Assembly: GCF_014596915.1 (NCBI RefSeq)
Contig: NZ_JACVWU010000014.1
Coordinates: forward strand, 124,001-188,000
Length of the DNA stretch: 64,000 nt
Source of the DNA: Streptomyces sp. TRM68416
GTDB taxonomy: Bacteria > Actinomycetota > Actinomycetes > Streptomycetales > Streptomycetaceae
Direction of reading: 5' to 3'
Shown here piece by piece: positions 41,258-49,135 of this stretch. The first letter of the stretch is position 1. Every line of letters begins with the position of its first letter. Under the pieces are notes generated by a model. That model worked only from the letters and a program-made list of their open reading frames with translations. It made no database searches and was not told the origin of the DNA. Both the position numbers and the translations under genes were made by a program.

Positions 41258-42184
41258 TCAACTCAAGCCCATTGACCGCGCGTTCGGCTCCTCGAACGGA
41301 ACCGGCCGGCCGGTGAACGCATCGACGACGATCCGGCCGCCGACCGGCTCCGCCAGCCGCACGACCACCTCCTCGGCCTCCAACGAAGCCGCACACGGGC
41401 CGTCCTGCGTGCCCCGCACGTACGCGGACAGCACCACACTGCCGCCCGTCTCCAGCACGTCCACGGCCGGTCCGTCGTCGCAGGACCCGTGGAGGGCCAT
41501 CACGGTGACGGCGCGGCCGTCGTCCGCGACCTCGACCAGCCCGCCCAGCGAACGGAGTTCGCCCGTGGAGACGTCCTCGGCCGGTGCGACGGGGGTCTGC
41601 GGCAGCTTCGACGGCGTCACCGCGGCACGCTTCAGCGGAGTGTCGTAGCCGTCCAGGGTGAACAGCCACGCCGGGACGGTCGCGGGGCCGCGGCTGGTGG
41701 CCACCCGCATGGTGCCCAGCTCCGCTCCGGTCACCGTCAGCCGCGGCCCCGGGCCGCTGCTGCCGCGTTCCAAGGCGTCGTACGCGGTCCGGGCATCGGT
41801 GACCCTCATGACGCGCGAGCCGCCGCTCTCCCAGGTCACGCGCCCGTCGGCGGGGGGCGCGGCGGGCAGCTCCGCACGCAGGTCGAAGTTGCCGCTCACG
41901 TACGCGTTCCTGTCGGCCTTACCGCGCAGACCGCCTTCCGGTACCTGCGTCTGCTCACTCATCGGGTGGTAGCCCCTGTGCCACAGGTCGGCCGCCGCCG
42001 ATCCGTCCCAGGCCTTGGCGACCTGACCGGCACGAGCCTTCCGCGCCGGCGCCGCGTCGGCATCCCCCCTCGGCCCGCTGCCACCACCGCCCTCACCGCC
42101 ACAGCCTGCCGCGGTCCCCATCCCCACCCCGCACAGAACAAGCAGAGACAGCAGACGGACAGTGCGATGCGTGGTCGTGCGCAT
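41258..42184 (-). CDS. Putative secreted lipoprotein, hypothetical
   Basis: A 308-aa protein with a lipoprotein signal: basic start, hydrophobic LLSLLVLCGVGMG, lipobox TAAGC, then a G-rich linker (GGEGGGGSGPRGD). The mature part reads WHRGYHPMSEQTQVPEGG, LTVTGAELGTMRVATSRGPA, and strands with two Cys pairs (HGSCDD, DGPCAAS). No known domain. It should be anchored to the outer face of the membrane. It converges on the sigma factor gene with 19 nt between them. Confidence 0.7.
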   Translation of the reverse strand: MRTTTHRTVRLLSLLVLCGVGMGTAAGCGGEGGGGSGPRGDADAAPARKARAGQVAKAWDGSAAADLWHRGYHPMSEQTQVPEGGLRGKADRNAYVSGNFDLRAELPAAPPADGRVTWESGGSRVMRVTDARTAYDALERGSSGPGPRLTVTGAELGTMRVATSRGPATVPAWLFTLDGYDTPLKRAAVTPSKLPQTPVAPAEDVSTGELRSLGGLVEVADDGRAVTVMALHGSCDDGPAVDVLETGGSVVLSAYVRGTQDGPCAASLEAEEVVVRLAEPVGGRIVVDAFTGRPVPFEEPNARSMGLS

Positions 42185-42232
42185 GGTTTCCCCCAGGACC
42201 GAGGAGCAGCAACGGAAGCTGCACCGTGGATG

Positions 42233-43129
42233 TCAAGCCGCGTCGCCACTGTGACGCGCCGACTCCTGGTTTCGTTCGGCCGATGCGGGGTGAGTCGCAC
42301 GGAACGCGGCGACATTCCCCGCGACCCACTGGTGAAATCGTCTGGCAGGGGAGCCGGTGACCCGCGCCACCGTGTCCCGCACCTCCAGAAGCTCTGCGTT
42401 GACGTCTCCGCCGGTCAGATCGAGCACCGCGTCCGCGACCTCGTCTCCCAGGAACGCGGCCATGTCGCGGTGCGCCTCCGCACGGCTGACCTCGGCGAAC
42501 GGCACCTCCCGCGCCAAGGCCGCGGCGATGGCCGCCACCTGCTGCCGGGCCGTCACCCGCTCCGGGCCGGTCAGGGCGTACGTCCGGCCTCGGTGACCGG
42601 GCTCCGTCAGTGCCACGCGCGCCACGGACGCGATGTCCGCGGGGTGGATCGTGGGCAGCGCGACGTCCGCGTACGGCACCCGGACCGGTTGACGCTCAAG
42701 GATGGACGGCGCCCACCACAGGGCGTTCGAGGCGAACTGCGTCGGCCGCAGAATCGTCCAGTCCATGCCGCTGCCCCGGAGGAGCCGCTCGACGGCCAGC
42801 TTCTCAGCGGCGGGGCCGAGGTGCGGATGGGTCTGAACGGTAATGGACGACACCAGCGCCACGTGCTCCACCCCGGCCTGCCGAGCGGCGGCGAGGACGT
42901 CGGCATCCGCTCCCATGCCCGAGACGAGGAACAGCGAGCGAACCCCGTCCAGAGCCGGCTTGAGCGAAGCGGCGTCGGCGAGGTCACCCTCGACTGCCTC
43001 GACTCCCGCGGGGAATGAAGCCCGCCCGGCGTCACGCGTGAGACCCCGCACGGGCCCGTCCTTGCGCGCGTGCAGCTCCCGCAGCAAAGCGCTTCCTGTG
43101 TTCCCGGTGGCCCCAGTCACGAGAATCAT
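42233..43129 (-). CDS. NmrA-like NAD(P)-binding oxidoreductase
   Basis: A 298-aa Rossmann protein from ATG 43129 (GTG 43135 also possible). ILVTGATGNTGSALLRELHA carries the GxxGxxG dinucleotide site; then GVEAVEGDLADAASLKPALD, VEHVALVSSITVQ, and MDWTILRPTQFASNAL. These match the NmrA/quinone-reductase-like SDR group, often reducing quinones or sensing NADPH. Its promoter carries a SoxR/MerR-type operator (43169-43199), suggesting induction by redox-active compounds. Confidence 0.85.
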   Translation of the reverse strand: MILVTGATGNTGSALLRELHARKDGPVRGLTRDAGRASFPAGVEAVEGDLADAASLKPALDGVRSLFLVSGMGADADVLAAARQAGVEHVALVSSITVQTHPHLGPAAEKLAVERLLRGSGMDWTILRPTQFASNALWWAPSILERQPVRVPYADVALPTIHPADIASVARVALTEPGHRGRTYALTGPERVTARQQVAAIAAALAREVPFAEVSRAEAHRDMAAFLGDEVADAVLDLTGGDVNAELLEVRDTVARVTGSPARRFHQWVAGNVAAFRATHPASAERNQESARHSGDAA

Positions 43130-43168
43130 GAGCACGTTCTCCCGCCCCTTGGTGATCAGCTGAGGGCC

Positions 43169-43199
43169 ACGCTAAGAGCTCAATCACGCTTGAGGTCAA
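43169..43199 (-). promoter_or_regulatory. MerR-type promoter with SoxR-like box before the NmrA-like gene
   Basis: On the minus strand: -35 TTGACC (43199-43194), a 19-nt spacer, -10 TAGCGT (43174-43169). Inside the spacer is the palindrome CTCAA-N6-TTGAG (43179-43194), close to the SoxR consensus CCTCAA-N6-TTGAGG. A 19-nt spacer is the hallmark of MerR-family activation. The start codon lies 40 nt downstream. Confidence 0.7.
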
Positions 43200-43281
43200 G
43201 GAGAGTCCGGACGGCATGGCGGACGCGGTGCCCGCCTCCGGCGACGGGACGGGCACCGCGCACGGGTCCGGCCGCGGGCTG

Positions 43282-43860
43282 TCAGCGGGCGCCGGTCCAG
43301 TTGTGGGCGACGTCCAGGACGATGCGGTCGGTCAGGACGAGCACGCGGAAGGGCAGGCGTGCGCGGACCCCGAGTCCGACGAGCGTCTCCCCTTCGAAGC
43401 TGCCGGCGAACCGGGTGTCCCGGAAGGTGCGGTAGCCGGTGAGGTCCACCCCCGGCAAGGGCCGGTTCACCCGCCCGGGATACGTGGGCAGGCCGGTGGC
43501 GGGATCGTAGGCGGGCGCGGCCGCGCGGACCTCCAGGACGGCTCCGCCGGCGACGGGTATGAGCCGTCCCGAACCGTCCTGGCGCAGCTCCTTGACGTAC
43601 CTGACGGAGTAGCCGAGGGCGCTGCGGCCCGCGCCCGGGACGTCGACGACCATCCGGTCGTAGCAGGCGTGGCGGCCGGTCCTGATGTTCGTCACCGGCT
43701 TGGCCGTGGAGGTGGCCCGGACCTCGGCCAGGCTGCCCCAGCCGGTCGGGCACGCGGTGGTCTGAGCGGTGGCGCCCGAGGCGGTCGCGGCCGGCAGGAC
43801 CGGCACCGCCAGGGCCGCTGTGACAGCGACTGCCACCCAGGTCTTTCTGAAGCTTCGCAT
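43282..43860 (-). CDS. Secreted AMIN-like domain protein
   Basis: A 192-aa protein with a Sec signal peptide (MRSFRKTWVAVAVTAALAVP, cleavage near ASGA). The mature domain has CPTGWGSLAEVRAT, NIRTGRHACYDRMVVDVPG, GYSVRYVKELRQDGSGRLIP, VDLTGYRTFRDTRFAGSFEG and RLPFRVLVLTDRIVLDVAHN. This is the actinobacterial AMIN-like beta-domain, related to modules that bind cell-wall or periplasmic ligands. Two Cys (in ACPTG and HACYD) could form a disulfide. Function unproven. Monocistronic, divergent from the SseB-like gene. Confidence 0.75.
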   Translation of the reverse strand: MRSFRKTWVAVAVTAALAVPVLPAATASGATAQTTACPTGWGSLAEVRATSTAKPVTNIRTGRHACYDRMVVDVPGAGRSALGYSVRYVKELRQDGSGRLIPVAGGAVLEVRAAAPAYDPATGLPTYPGRVNRPLPGVDLTGYRTFRDTRFAGSFEGETLVGLGVRARLPFRVLVLTDRIVLDVAHNWTGAR

Positions 43861-44095
43861 GGCGTCCCCCGCCGTGTGCGTAGTGCTGTTATCAGGGGAG
43901 ACATCCGTGTTACGGAAAAGGTTGCAGTACGTCCAAAAACTTCCGATCCGGAGCGGCTCAGGTCGGAGTCCGGGCCGTACTCAGGCCCCCCGGATGATTG
44001 CTCGACGTGCGACCGGGTACGCGAGCAGGACCGCGACCGGGGCGATCTTGTCCCGGGAGGCGGGCCGTACGACCGCCGCTACCAGGGGATGTGTC

Positions 44096-44503
44096 ATGGA
44101 GACACCCGCGAACGACCACACCGCCACACCGGCCCGGCGGGCGCTGGACGCGCTGGCCGACAACAACGAGGACCGCGGGGCGCTGGAGGCGCTCGCCGGC
44201 AGTGACGTGCTGGTGCCCGTGCCCGACGACGCCGGTGACGGGGACGCCGCCGATCCCGGTGCCGTGGCGCTGCCCGTGATCGAGCGGCCCGACGGGGATC
44301 CCGTGGTGCCCGTGTTCACCTCGGAGCCCGCGATGGCCGAACTGCTGCCCTTCGTCGGCCGCTACCGGCTGGTCCCGCTGGGGGCGCTGGCCTCGCAGTG
44401 GCCCGCCGACGAGCTGTCGCTCACCATCGACGCCGGTTCGCCGCACCCGCTCACGCTGACCTCCGAGGGGGTACGCACCCTGCTGGCCCGGCCGCGGGGC
44501 TGA
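44096..44503 (+). CDS. SseB-family protein
   Basis: A 135-aa protein from ATG 44096 with AGGGGAT about 6 nt before. It reads ARRALDALADNNEDRGALEA, then GSDVLVPVPDDAG, VALPVIERPDGDPVVPVFTS, PAMAELLPFVGRYRLVPLGA and LTIDAGSPHPLTLTSEGV. These are the landmarks of the SseB N-terminal domain (type III secretion-associated name, but widespread in actinobacteria with unknown role). Cytoplasmic. The next gene starts 33 nt after its stop but has its own promoter. Confidence 0.8.
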   Translation: METPANDHTATPARRALDALADNNEDRGALEALAGSDVLVPVPDDAGDGDAADPGAVALPVIERPDGDPVVPVFTSEPAMAELLPFVGRYRLVPLGALASQWPADELSLTIDAGSPHPLTLTSEGVRTLLARPRG

Positions 44504-44530
44504 CCCCGTCGCCCGTACGGGCGGTAGCGT
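44502..44530 (+). promoter_or_regulatory. Leaderless promoter for the 44537 gene
   Basis: CTGACC (44502-44507), 17 nt, TAGCGT (44525-44530), then 6 nt to ATG 44537. Initiation would fall on the start codon. The -35 overlaps the stop codon of the SseB-like gene. Confidence 0.55.
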
Positions 44531-44536
44531 TCCGGC

Positions 44537-45061
44537 ATGACCTCACCGCCGCCCCGGTTTCCGCCGTATCCGATCCGTGGTGTCCGTATGCGGCACCAGA
44601 AGCAGAACTGCGCGCCGCACTTCGCGGAGATAGAAGTGGACTTCGAGCCCGCGGCCGAAGGTTTCGTCTTCGAGGTGACCCCGGGCCTGACGGTGAACTA
44701 CGAACCCGCCGAGGACCTGCCCCGCTTCTTCTCGGCCGTGGCGCAGGGCATCGAGGAGCAGTTGAGCCCACGCGGGCACGAGGCCGTGATCGCCACTCGG
44801 GTGGTGCTGCGAGACTGCCGCGCCGAGACGTTCGGTTCCCATGAACTGGCGTTCAGGATCGCGGGCTGTGTGGCCGCCCGCACGGCCTGGGAGCGGGCGT
44901 TCCCCGCGGCGGGCCCGACCACCGATGGCGTACGGAGGGGGAGCAGTCGGGCCCGGGGTGCGGACGTGCTCCCGCTGCCGCACCCGGACGCACGCGCGGC
45001 GGGGGTGAGCAGCACCGACCCAGCTCAGTCCGACGTCCGCGGGCGCCGTGGCCGACGATAG
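44537..45061 (+). CDS. Stand-alone EF-G domain IV-like protein
   Basis: A 174-aa protein. The core (about residues 25-120) reads HFAEIEVDFEPAAEGFVFEV, RFFSAVAQGIEEQLS, VVLRDCRAETFGSHELAFRI and AGCVAARTAWERAF. The order and the final (S/D)-S/H-(D/E)-AF-x-IA pattern resemble domain IV of elongation factor G. No GTPase domain is present. The last 50 residues are R/G/A-rich and possibly not structured. It may bind ribosomes or be a mimic of EF-G domain IV; this is inference from pattern only. Confidence 0.5.
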   Translation: MTSPPPRFPPYPIRGVRMRHQKQNCAPHFAEIEVDFEPAAEGFVFEVTPGLTVNYEPAEDLPRFFSAVAQGIEEQLSPRGHEAVIATRVVLRDCRAETFGSHELAFRIAGCVAARTAWERAFPAAGPTTDGVRRGSSRARGADVLPLPHPDARAAGVSSTDPAQSDVRGRRGRR

Positions 45062-45130
45062 GACCGAGGCCTGCCCCTGTCGCTCCCCGATGCGCGGGGG
45101 ATGTCCGCAAAGCGCGGCGGATCAGCAGGC

Positions 45131-46126
45131 TCAGGCGGTCGCGCGCAGTGTCTGGGACGGCGTCTCGCCGAACCGCTCGCGGTAGCGCCGCGCGAAGCGG
45201 CCCAGATGGGCGAAGCCCCACTGGTAGGCCACGTCTGCCACGGTCGTGGAGCCGGGGGAGGAGACCCGCAGCTGTCCGTGGACGCGTTGCAGACGGACCT
45301 CGTTGACGTACGCCATCGGCGGCAGCCCGACGTGCCTGCGGAAGGCCTCCTGCAGCGTACGCACACTCACCTGGCCGATCGCCGCGAGCCGGGTCGCGTC
45401 GTACGGCTCGGCGGGCAGATCCTGTACCGCGTCCATGACCCGCTTGACGGAGGCCGGTCGCATCGGCGGCGCAGGGGCCTCCAGCTCCTCGCGGCAGGAG
45501 TGGTCCGCGGCCAGCAACAGCCCTTCGAGCAGCGTCTGTTCGAGCCGTCCCCGGATGATCGGCCGGCGCAGCAGCCCGTGGGCGACGTCCCTCTCCAGCA
45601 GGCTCCAGACCGCCAGCTGGGACCAGCTGCGGCCGGGGCCCTGGCTGACGTCGATGAAGGGCCGGAAGACGGGCGGGCGGCGCACCGGCCTGCCCAGCAG
45701 GCTCTCCAGCGCGTGCAGCACGGCCAGTTTGTCGATCTTCACGGTGATCGAGTGGCAGTCCGGAGACCAGGCGTCGATACGTATGTCGCATCCCGGGTCG
45801 AAGAAGACCGCGCGCCGTGGGGTGGCGAACACCGGGGCGTCACTGCCCTGTTGGACGCTGAAGCTGCCCGCCAGCGGTACCGCCACGTGGTAGACGCCCG
45901 GTTCGCCGAAACTCATCCGCATCTCGGTGCCGAAGCTGACGTCGCCCACGGTCAGAGAGCCGAGGTCGACCACGTTGAGACGGGCGGCGAACTCCGCCGA
46001 GGGGCCGGTGACTTCGAGGTGCAGGTCGTAGTAGTGGGCCGCGATCGCGGTGTGGGTCTCGTCCACGTCGCGCGTCGTGTACGTGTTGAACCCGGCGGTC
46101 CCGGCCTCGTCGACGGCCACGGCCAT
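45131..46126 (-). CDS. AraC-family transcriptional regulator
   Basis: A 331-aa protein from ATG 46126 (ACGGAGAGAC before it). The N-terminal AraC-binding-like domain spans about 1-190 (HYYDLHLEVTGPSAEFAARL, VYHVAVPLAGSFSVQQGSD). The C-terminal double helix-turn-helix reads ATRLAAIGQVSVRTLQEAFR, RHVGLPPMAYVNEVRLQRVH, and VADVAYQWGFAHLGRFARRY. It resembles regulators of oxidation or degradation genes, but no target lies beside it. MarR and VOC genes precede it on the same strand. Confidence 0.9.
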   Translation of the reverse strand: MAVAVDEAGTAGFNTYTTRDVDETHTAIAAHYYDLHLEVTGPSAEFAARLNVVDLGSLTVGDVSFGTEMRMSFGEPGVYHVAVPLAGSFSVQQGSDAPVFATPRRAVFFDPGCDIRIDAWSPDCHSITVKIDKLAVLHALESLLGRPVRRPPVFRPFIDVSQGPGRSWSQLAVWSLLERDVAHGLLRRPIIRGRLEQTLLEGLLLAADHSCREELEAPAPPMRPASVKRVMDAVQDLPAEPYDATRLAAIGQVSVRTLQEAFRRHVGLPPMAYVNEVRLQRVHGQLRVSSPGSTTVADVAYQWGFAHLGRFARRYRERFGETPSQTLRATA

Positions 46127-46226
46127 GTCTCTCCGTCCCTGCTGGGCGCTCTCGCCCCGGATGGCTTGTCCGGGGTTGAGAATGCCCAGGGGGTGACGGT
46201 TTCGAACAGGTGCGAAACGGGTCGCG

Positions 46227-46616
46227 TCAGTCGGCGAGCATACGGGCCAGCACCTGCCGCTGCAGGGGCAGCACCTCGGCGTGCAGCTCGCGCCCCTTGC
46301 GGGTGAGGGCGACCCGGACGCCGCGTCGGTCCTCCGCGCAGACCGACCGCTCCACCAGGCCGTCCTTCTCCAGCCGGCCGATGAGGCGGGAGAGCGCACT
46401 CTGGCTGAGATGCACCCGTTCGACGAGGTTCTGCACCCGGCACCGGTCGCCGTGCTCGGGCGGCTCGGCGGCGAGGACGTCGAGTACCTCGAAGTCGCTG
46501 GCGCCCAGCCCGTACGGGTGCAGCACGCGGTCGATCTCGCACATCGTCCGCGCGTGCACCGCCAGAATGCCCCGCCACCGCTCTTCGAGGGCCGCCTCGG
46601 ACGTCTTCACTGCCAT
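46227..46616 (-). CDS. MarR-family transcriptional regulator
   Basis: A 129-aa winged-helix protein. Helices MCEIDRVLHPYGLGASDFEV; recognition part RVQNLVERVHLSQSALSRLI and GRLEKDGLVERSVCAEDRRG (wing with the DxR core); C-terminal dimer helix LTRKGRELHAEVLPLQRQVL. MarR proteins repress a nearby gene until a phenolic or oxidant ligand binds. A palindromic region just upstream (46637-46682) is the likely operator; the VOC-family gene upstream is the probable co-regulated gene. Confidence 0.92.
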   Translation of the reverse strand: MAVKTSEAALEERWRGILAVHARTMCEIDRVLHPYGLGASDFEVLDVLAAEPPEHGDRCRVQNLVERVHLSQSALSRLIGRLEKDGLVERSVCAEDRRGVRVALTRKGRELHAEVLPLQRQVLARMLAD

Positions 46617-46636
46617 ACCTGCACGGTAGCACCGAT

Positions 46637-46682
46637 CCGGCCAATTGTTGAGTATGCAACTAGTGCATGTGCAAGTGGCCGG
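46637..46682 (-). promoter_or_regulatory. Nested palindrome between VOC and MarR genes
   Basis: The outer arms CCGGCCA-A-TTG (46637-46647) and CAA-G-TGGCCGG (46672-46682) pair with one mismatch. Inside is GTTG-AGTATG-CAAC (46647-46660), a TTG-N6-CAA site of MarR type, and two TGCA steps. It may be the MarR operator, a terminator for the VOC gene, or both. It is less GC-rich than its surroundings. Confidence 0.5.
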
Positions 46683-46691
46683 TGTGCCGGT

Positions 46692-47042
46692 TCACGCGGG
46701 CGGGTCCTGGGTGATCCCGACCAGGTTGCCGTCGGCGTCCTTCACGAAGGCGATCAGCTTGCCGCCGCCGACGTCCTGGACGTCCTGAAGGGGTTCGGCG
46801 CCGGCTGCCAGCAGCGCCGCGAGGGTCTCCCGGATGTCGGCCACGTGCCAGTAGGGGACCGGCCCGGTCATGCCCCGCGCGTGCCCGTTGGGGTCGAGGC
46901 CGACGTCCTGGCCCGCGTCCTTGAAACCGACGTAGTAGGGCTCGTCCGCGTACGGCTCGGTGCCCAGCAGGGCGGTGAACAGGGCCTTCGCCCGGTCGAG
47001 GTCCTTGACGGGGTAGATGATCGTCTTCAGGCCGTCGGTCAT
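46692..47042 (-). CDS. VOC-family (glyoxalase-like) protein
   Basis: A 116-aa protein from ATG 47042, with AAGGAGTACGCC before it. Two beta-alpha-beta-beta-beta modules: TIIYPVKDLDRAKALFTALL, YYVGFKDAGQDVGLDPNGHA, YWHVADIRETLAALLAAGAE and VGGGKLIAFVKDADGNLVGI. Members bind a metal and act on small molecules (glyoxalase, dioxygenase or antibiotic-binding). The specific ligand is unknown. It lies upstream of the MarR gene on the same strand. Confidence 0.85.
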   Translation of the reverse strand: MTDGLKTIIYPVKDLDRAKALFTALLGTEPYADEPYYVGFKDAGQDVGLDPNGHARGMTGPVPYWHVADIRETLAALLAAGAEPLQDVQDVGGGKLIAFVKDADGNLVGITQDPPA

Positions 47043-47201
47043 GGCGTACTCCTTGCGTGAGGTGGGGATCCCGACGGGATGCGCCGGTGGTCTCACGCTA
47101 GGACGGGGGAGCCGTTCCCGCTTCTCCGATCCTGACCGGTCCCGGGACCGGTCCGCCCGGCGCCCCCTCGTGCCGAGCCGCCGCGACGGCTGCGTCTACG
47201 T

Positions 47202-48233
47202 CTACGTCGACTCGCGCTTCACCAGCTCCGTCGGCAGGATCACCGCCGCCGGGTCCTCGCCGCCTATCTGCGCCAGCAGCACCCGCACCATCTCGGAGCT
47301 GATCCGGTCCCAGGGCTGGCGGATGGTGGTCAGCTCGGGGCGGGCGGCGAGCGCGGCGGGCGAGTCGTCGAACCCGCCGACCGCCACGTCCTGCGGCACC
47401 CGCCGCCCGGCCCGCTCCAGAGCCGTCAGCACCCCCTGCGCCATCAGGTCGGAGGCGACGAACACGGCGTCCACGTCCGGCGCCCGCGCCAGCAGCCGCT
47501 CGCCGCCCGCCTCGCCGCTGGCCCGGCTGTAGTCACCGGAGACGATCAGCCGCTCGTCGAGCGCGACGCCCGCCTCGGCGAGCACCTCCTTGTAGCCGGC
47601 CAGCCGCTCGACGCCGCCCGGGGTGTCCAGCGGACCGGTGACCACACCGATCCGGCGCCGGCCGAGCGAGAGCAGGTGGCGCACCATGTCCCGGGCGCCG
47701 TCCCGGTCGTCCGCCGCCACGTAACTCACCTTGGAACCCAGGCCGATCGGCTTGCCGCACGCGACCAGCGGCACGCCCGCCTCGCGCAGCTCCTCGGCCA
47801 CCGGGTCTCCGGAGTGACTGGAGACCAGCAGCACCCCGTCGACATGGCCGGCGGTGATGTACCGCGTGATGCGCCGGCGTTCGGCCTCGGTGCCGGCCAG
47901 CATCAGCAGCAGGGGGATGTCGTGCGCGGCCAGCGCCTGCGTGCAACCGCGCAGCAGGACGTTGAAGTTGGGGTCCTCGAAGAACCTCTCCTGCGGCTCG
48001 GTCAGCAGAAAGCCGACCGAGTCCGACTTGCCGGTGATCAGCGAGCGGGCGTGCCGGTTCACCACGTAACCGGTCTTGCGGATGGCGGCGTTGACCGCCT
48101 CCTGGGCCGCCGGGCTGACGTAGTGCCCGCCGTTGAGCACCCGCGAGACGGTGCCCCGCGAGACACCGGCCTCCCGGGCCACGTCGTGGATCGTCGGCGG
48201 TCTGCGCCGGCCCCCCGTATTGCTCATGGTCAT
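47202..48233 (-). CDS. LacI-family regulator of the galactan locus
   Basis: A 343-aa protein; ATG 48233 overlaps the stop of the upstream permease gene (ATGA), with ATG 48227 as alternative. N-terminal HTH TIHDVAREAGVSRGTVSRVL-NGGHYVS, hinge, then a periplasmic-binding-protein-like sugar domain (SVGFLLTEPQERFFEDPNF, VDGVLLVSSHSGDPVAEEL, VDAVFVASDLMAQGVLTALE, VAVGGFDDSPAALAARPEL). It should bind the operator at 51437-51452 and release it with galactose or galacto-oligosaccharides. Being last in the transporter operon, it would be autoregulated. Confidence 0.92.
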   Translation of the reverse strand: MTMSNTGGRRRPPTIHDVAREAGVSRGTVSRVLNGGHYVSPAAQEAVNAAIRKTGYVVNRHARSLITGKSDSVGFLLTEPQERFFEDPNFNVLLRGCTQALAAHDIPLLLMLAGTEAERRRITRYITAGHVDGVLLVSSHSGDPVAEELREAGVPLVACGKPIGLGSKVSYVAADDRDGARDMVRHLLSLGRRRIGVVTGPLDTPGGVERLAGYKEVLAEAGVALDERLIVSGDYSRASGEAGGERLLARAPDVDAVFVASDLMAQGVLTALERAGRRVPQDVAVGGFDDSPAALAARPELTTIRQPWDRISSEMVRVLLAQIGGEDPAAVILPTELVKREST

Positions 48234-49135
48234 GACTTTACGGCCCCGGACAGCAGATCGAGGCTCCAGAACCGCTGGACGACCAGGAAGAGCGCGATGA
48301 GCGGGAAGATCGCCAGGAACGCGCCGGTGATCACCAGCGTGTACAACGCCGGAGCGTTGGCGCCCTGTTCGAGGAGTGTGTACAGACCGAGCGTGATCGG
48401 GAACTTCTCGTCGTCGCTGAGCATGATGTACGGCAGCAGGAAGTTGTTCCACACGGCCACGAACTGGAACAGGAACACCGTCACCAGACCGGGCACCATC
48501 ATCGGCAGCGCGACCCGGGTGAAGATCCGCCACTCGCTCGCGCCGTCCATGCGTCCGGCCTCCACCACGTCGGCGGGCACGGCCGCGCTCGCGTAGATGC
48601 GCGCGAGGTAGACGCCGTAGGGCGACAGGATCTGTGGCAGCAGCACCGACAGGTAGGAGTCCGTCAGGTCCACCTCGGCCAGCAGCAGGTACTGCGGGAC
48701 GGCGAGGATGACCGGCGGCATCAGGACACCCGCCAGCAGGACGTTGAAGAACGTCTCCCGGCCGCGGAAGCGGTAGACCGCCAGCGCGTAGCCGCTGCAC
48801 GCCGAGACGATGGTGGACAGCAGGGCGCCGAGACCGGCGTACAGGGCGGAGTTGCCCATCCACTGCCAGTACACGCCGTCGCGGTAGGCGTTGAGGTCCG
48901 CGAGGTTCTCGGTGAGGCCCGTGCCCGGCAGGAAGGTGAAGGTGGAGAACAGCTCGCTGCCCGACTTGGTGGACGCGATCACCACCCAGGCCACGGGCAG
49001 CAGCGTGTACAGCGCGCCGATCAGCAGCGCGATCGTCGGCACCAGGGCGATCCGGCCGCGCAGCGGCGGGCCCTGGGCGGTGCCGGGCGTGGTGCCGGTT
49101 GCCGGGTCGGCCGTGCGGACGGCAAGAGAACTCAT
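48230..49135 (-). CDS. Sugar ABC transporter permease (MalG type)
   Basis: A 301-aa protein with six membrane segments (IALVPTIALLIGALYTLLPV, ALYAGLGALLSTIVSACSGY, VTVFLFQFVAVWNNFLLPYI). The ATPase-contact loop EAGRMDGASEWRIFTRVALP carries the EAA-type glycine. With the MalF-type permease it forms the channel for galactan fragments. ATG 49135 overlaps the stop of the upstream gene by 4 nt. No ATP-binding subunit gene is here; in Streptomyces a shared MsiK ATPase usually serves such systems. Confidence 0.93.
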   Translation of the reverse strand: MSSLAVRTADPATGTTPGTAQGPPLRGRIALVPTIALLIGALYTLLPVAWVVIASTKSGSELFSTFTFLPGTGLTENLADLNAYRDGVYWQWMGNSALYAGLGALLSTIVSACSGYALAVYRFRGRETFFNVLLAGVLMPPVILAVPQYLLLAEVDLTDSYLSVLLPQILSPYGVYLARIYASAAVPADVVEAGRMDGASEWRIFTRVALPMMVPGLVTVFLFQFVAVWNNFLLPYIMLSDDEKFPITLGLYTLLEQGANAPALYTLVITGAFLAIFPLIALFLVVQRFWSLDLLSGAVKS

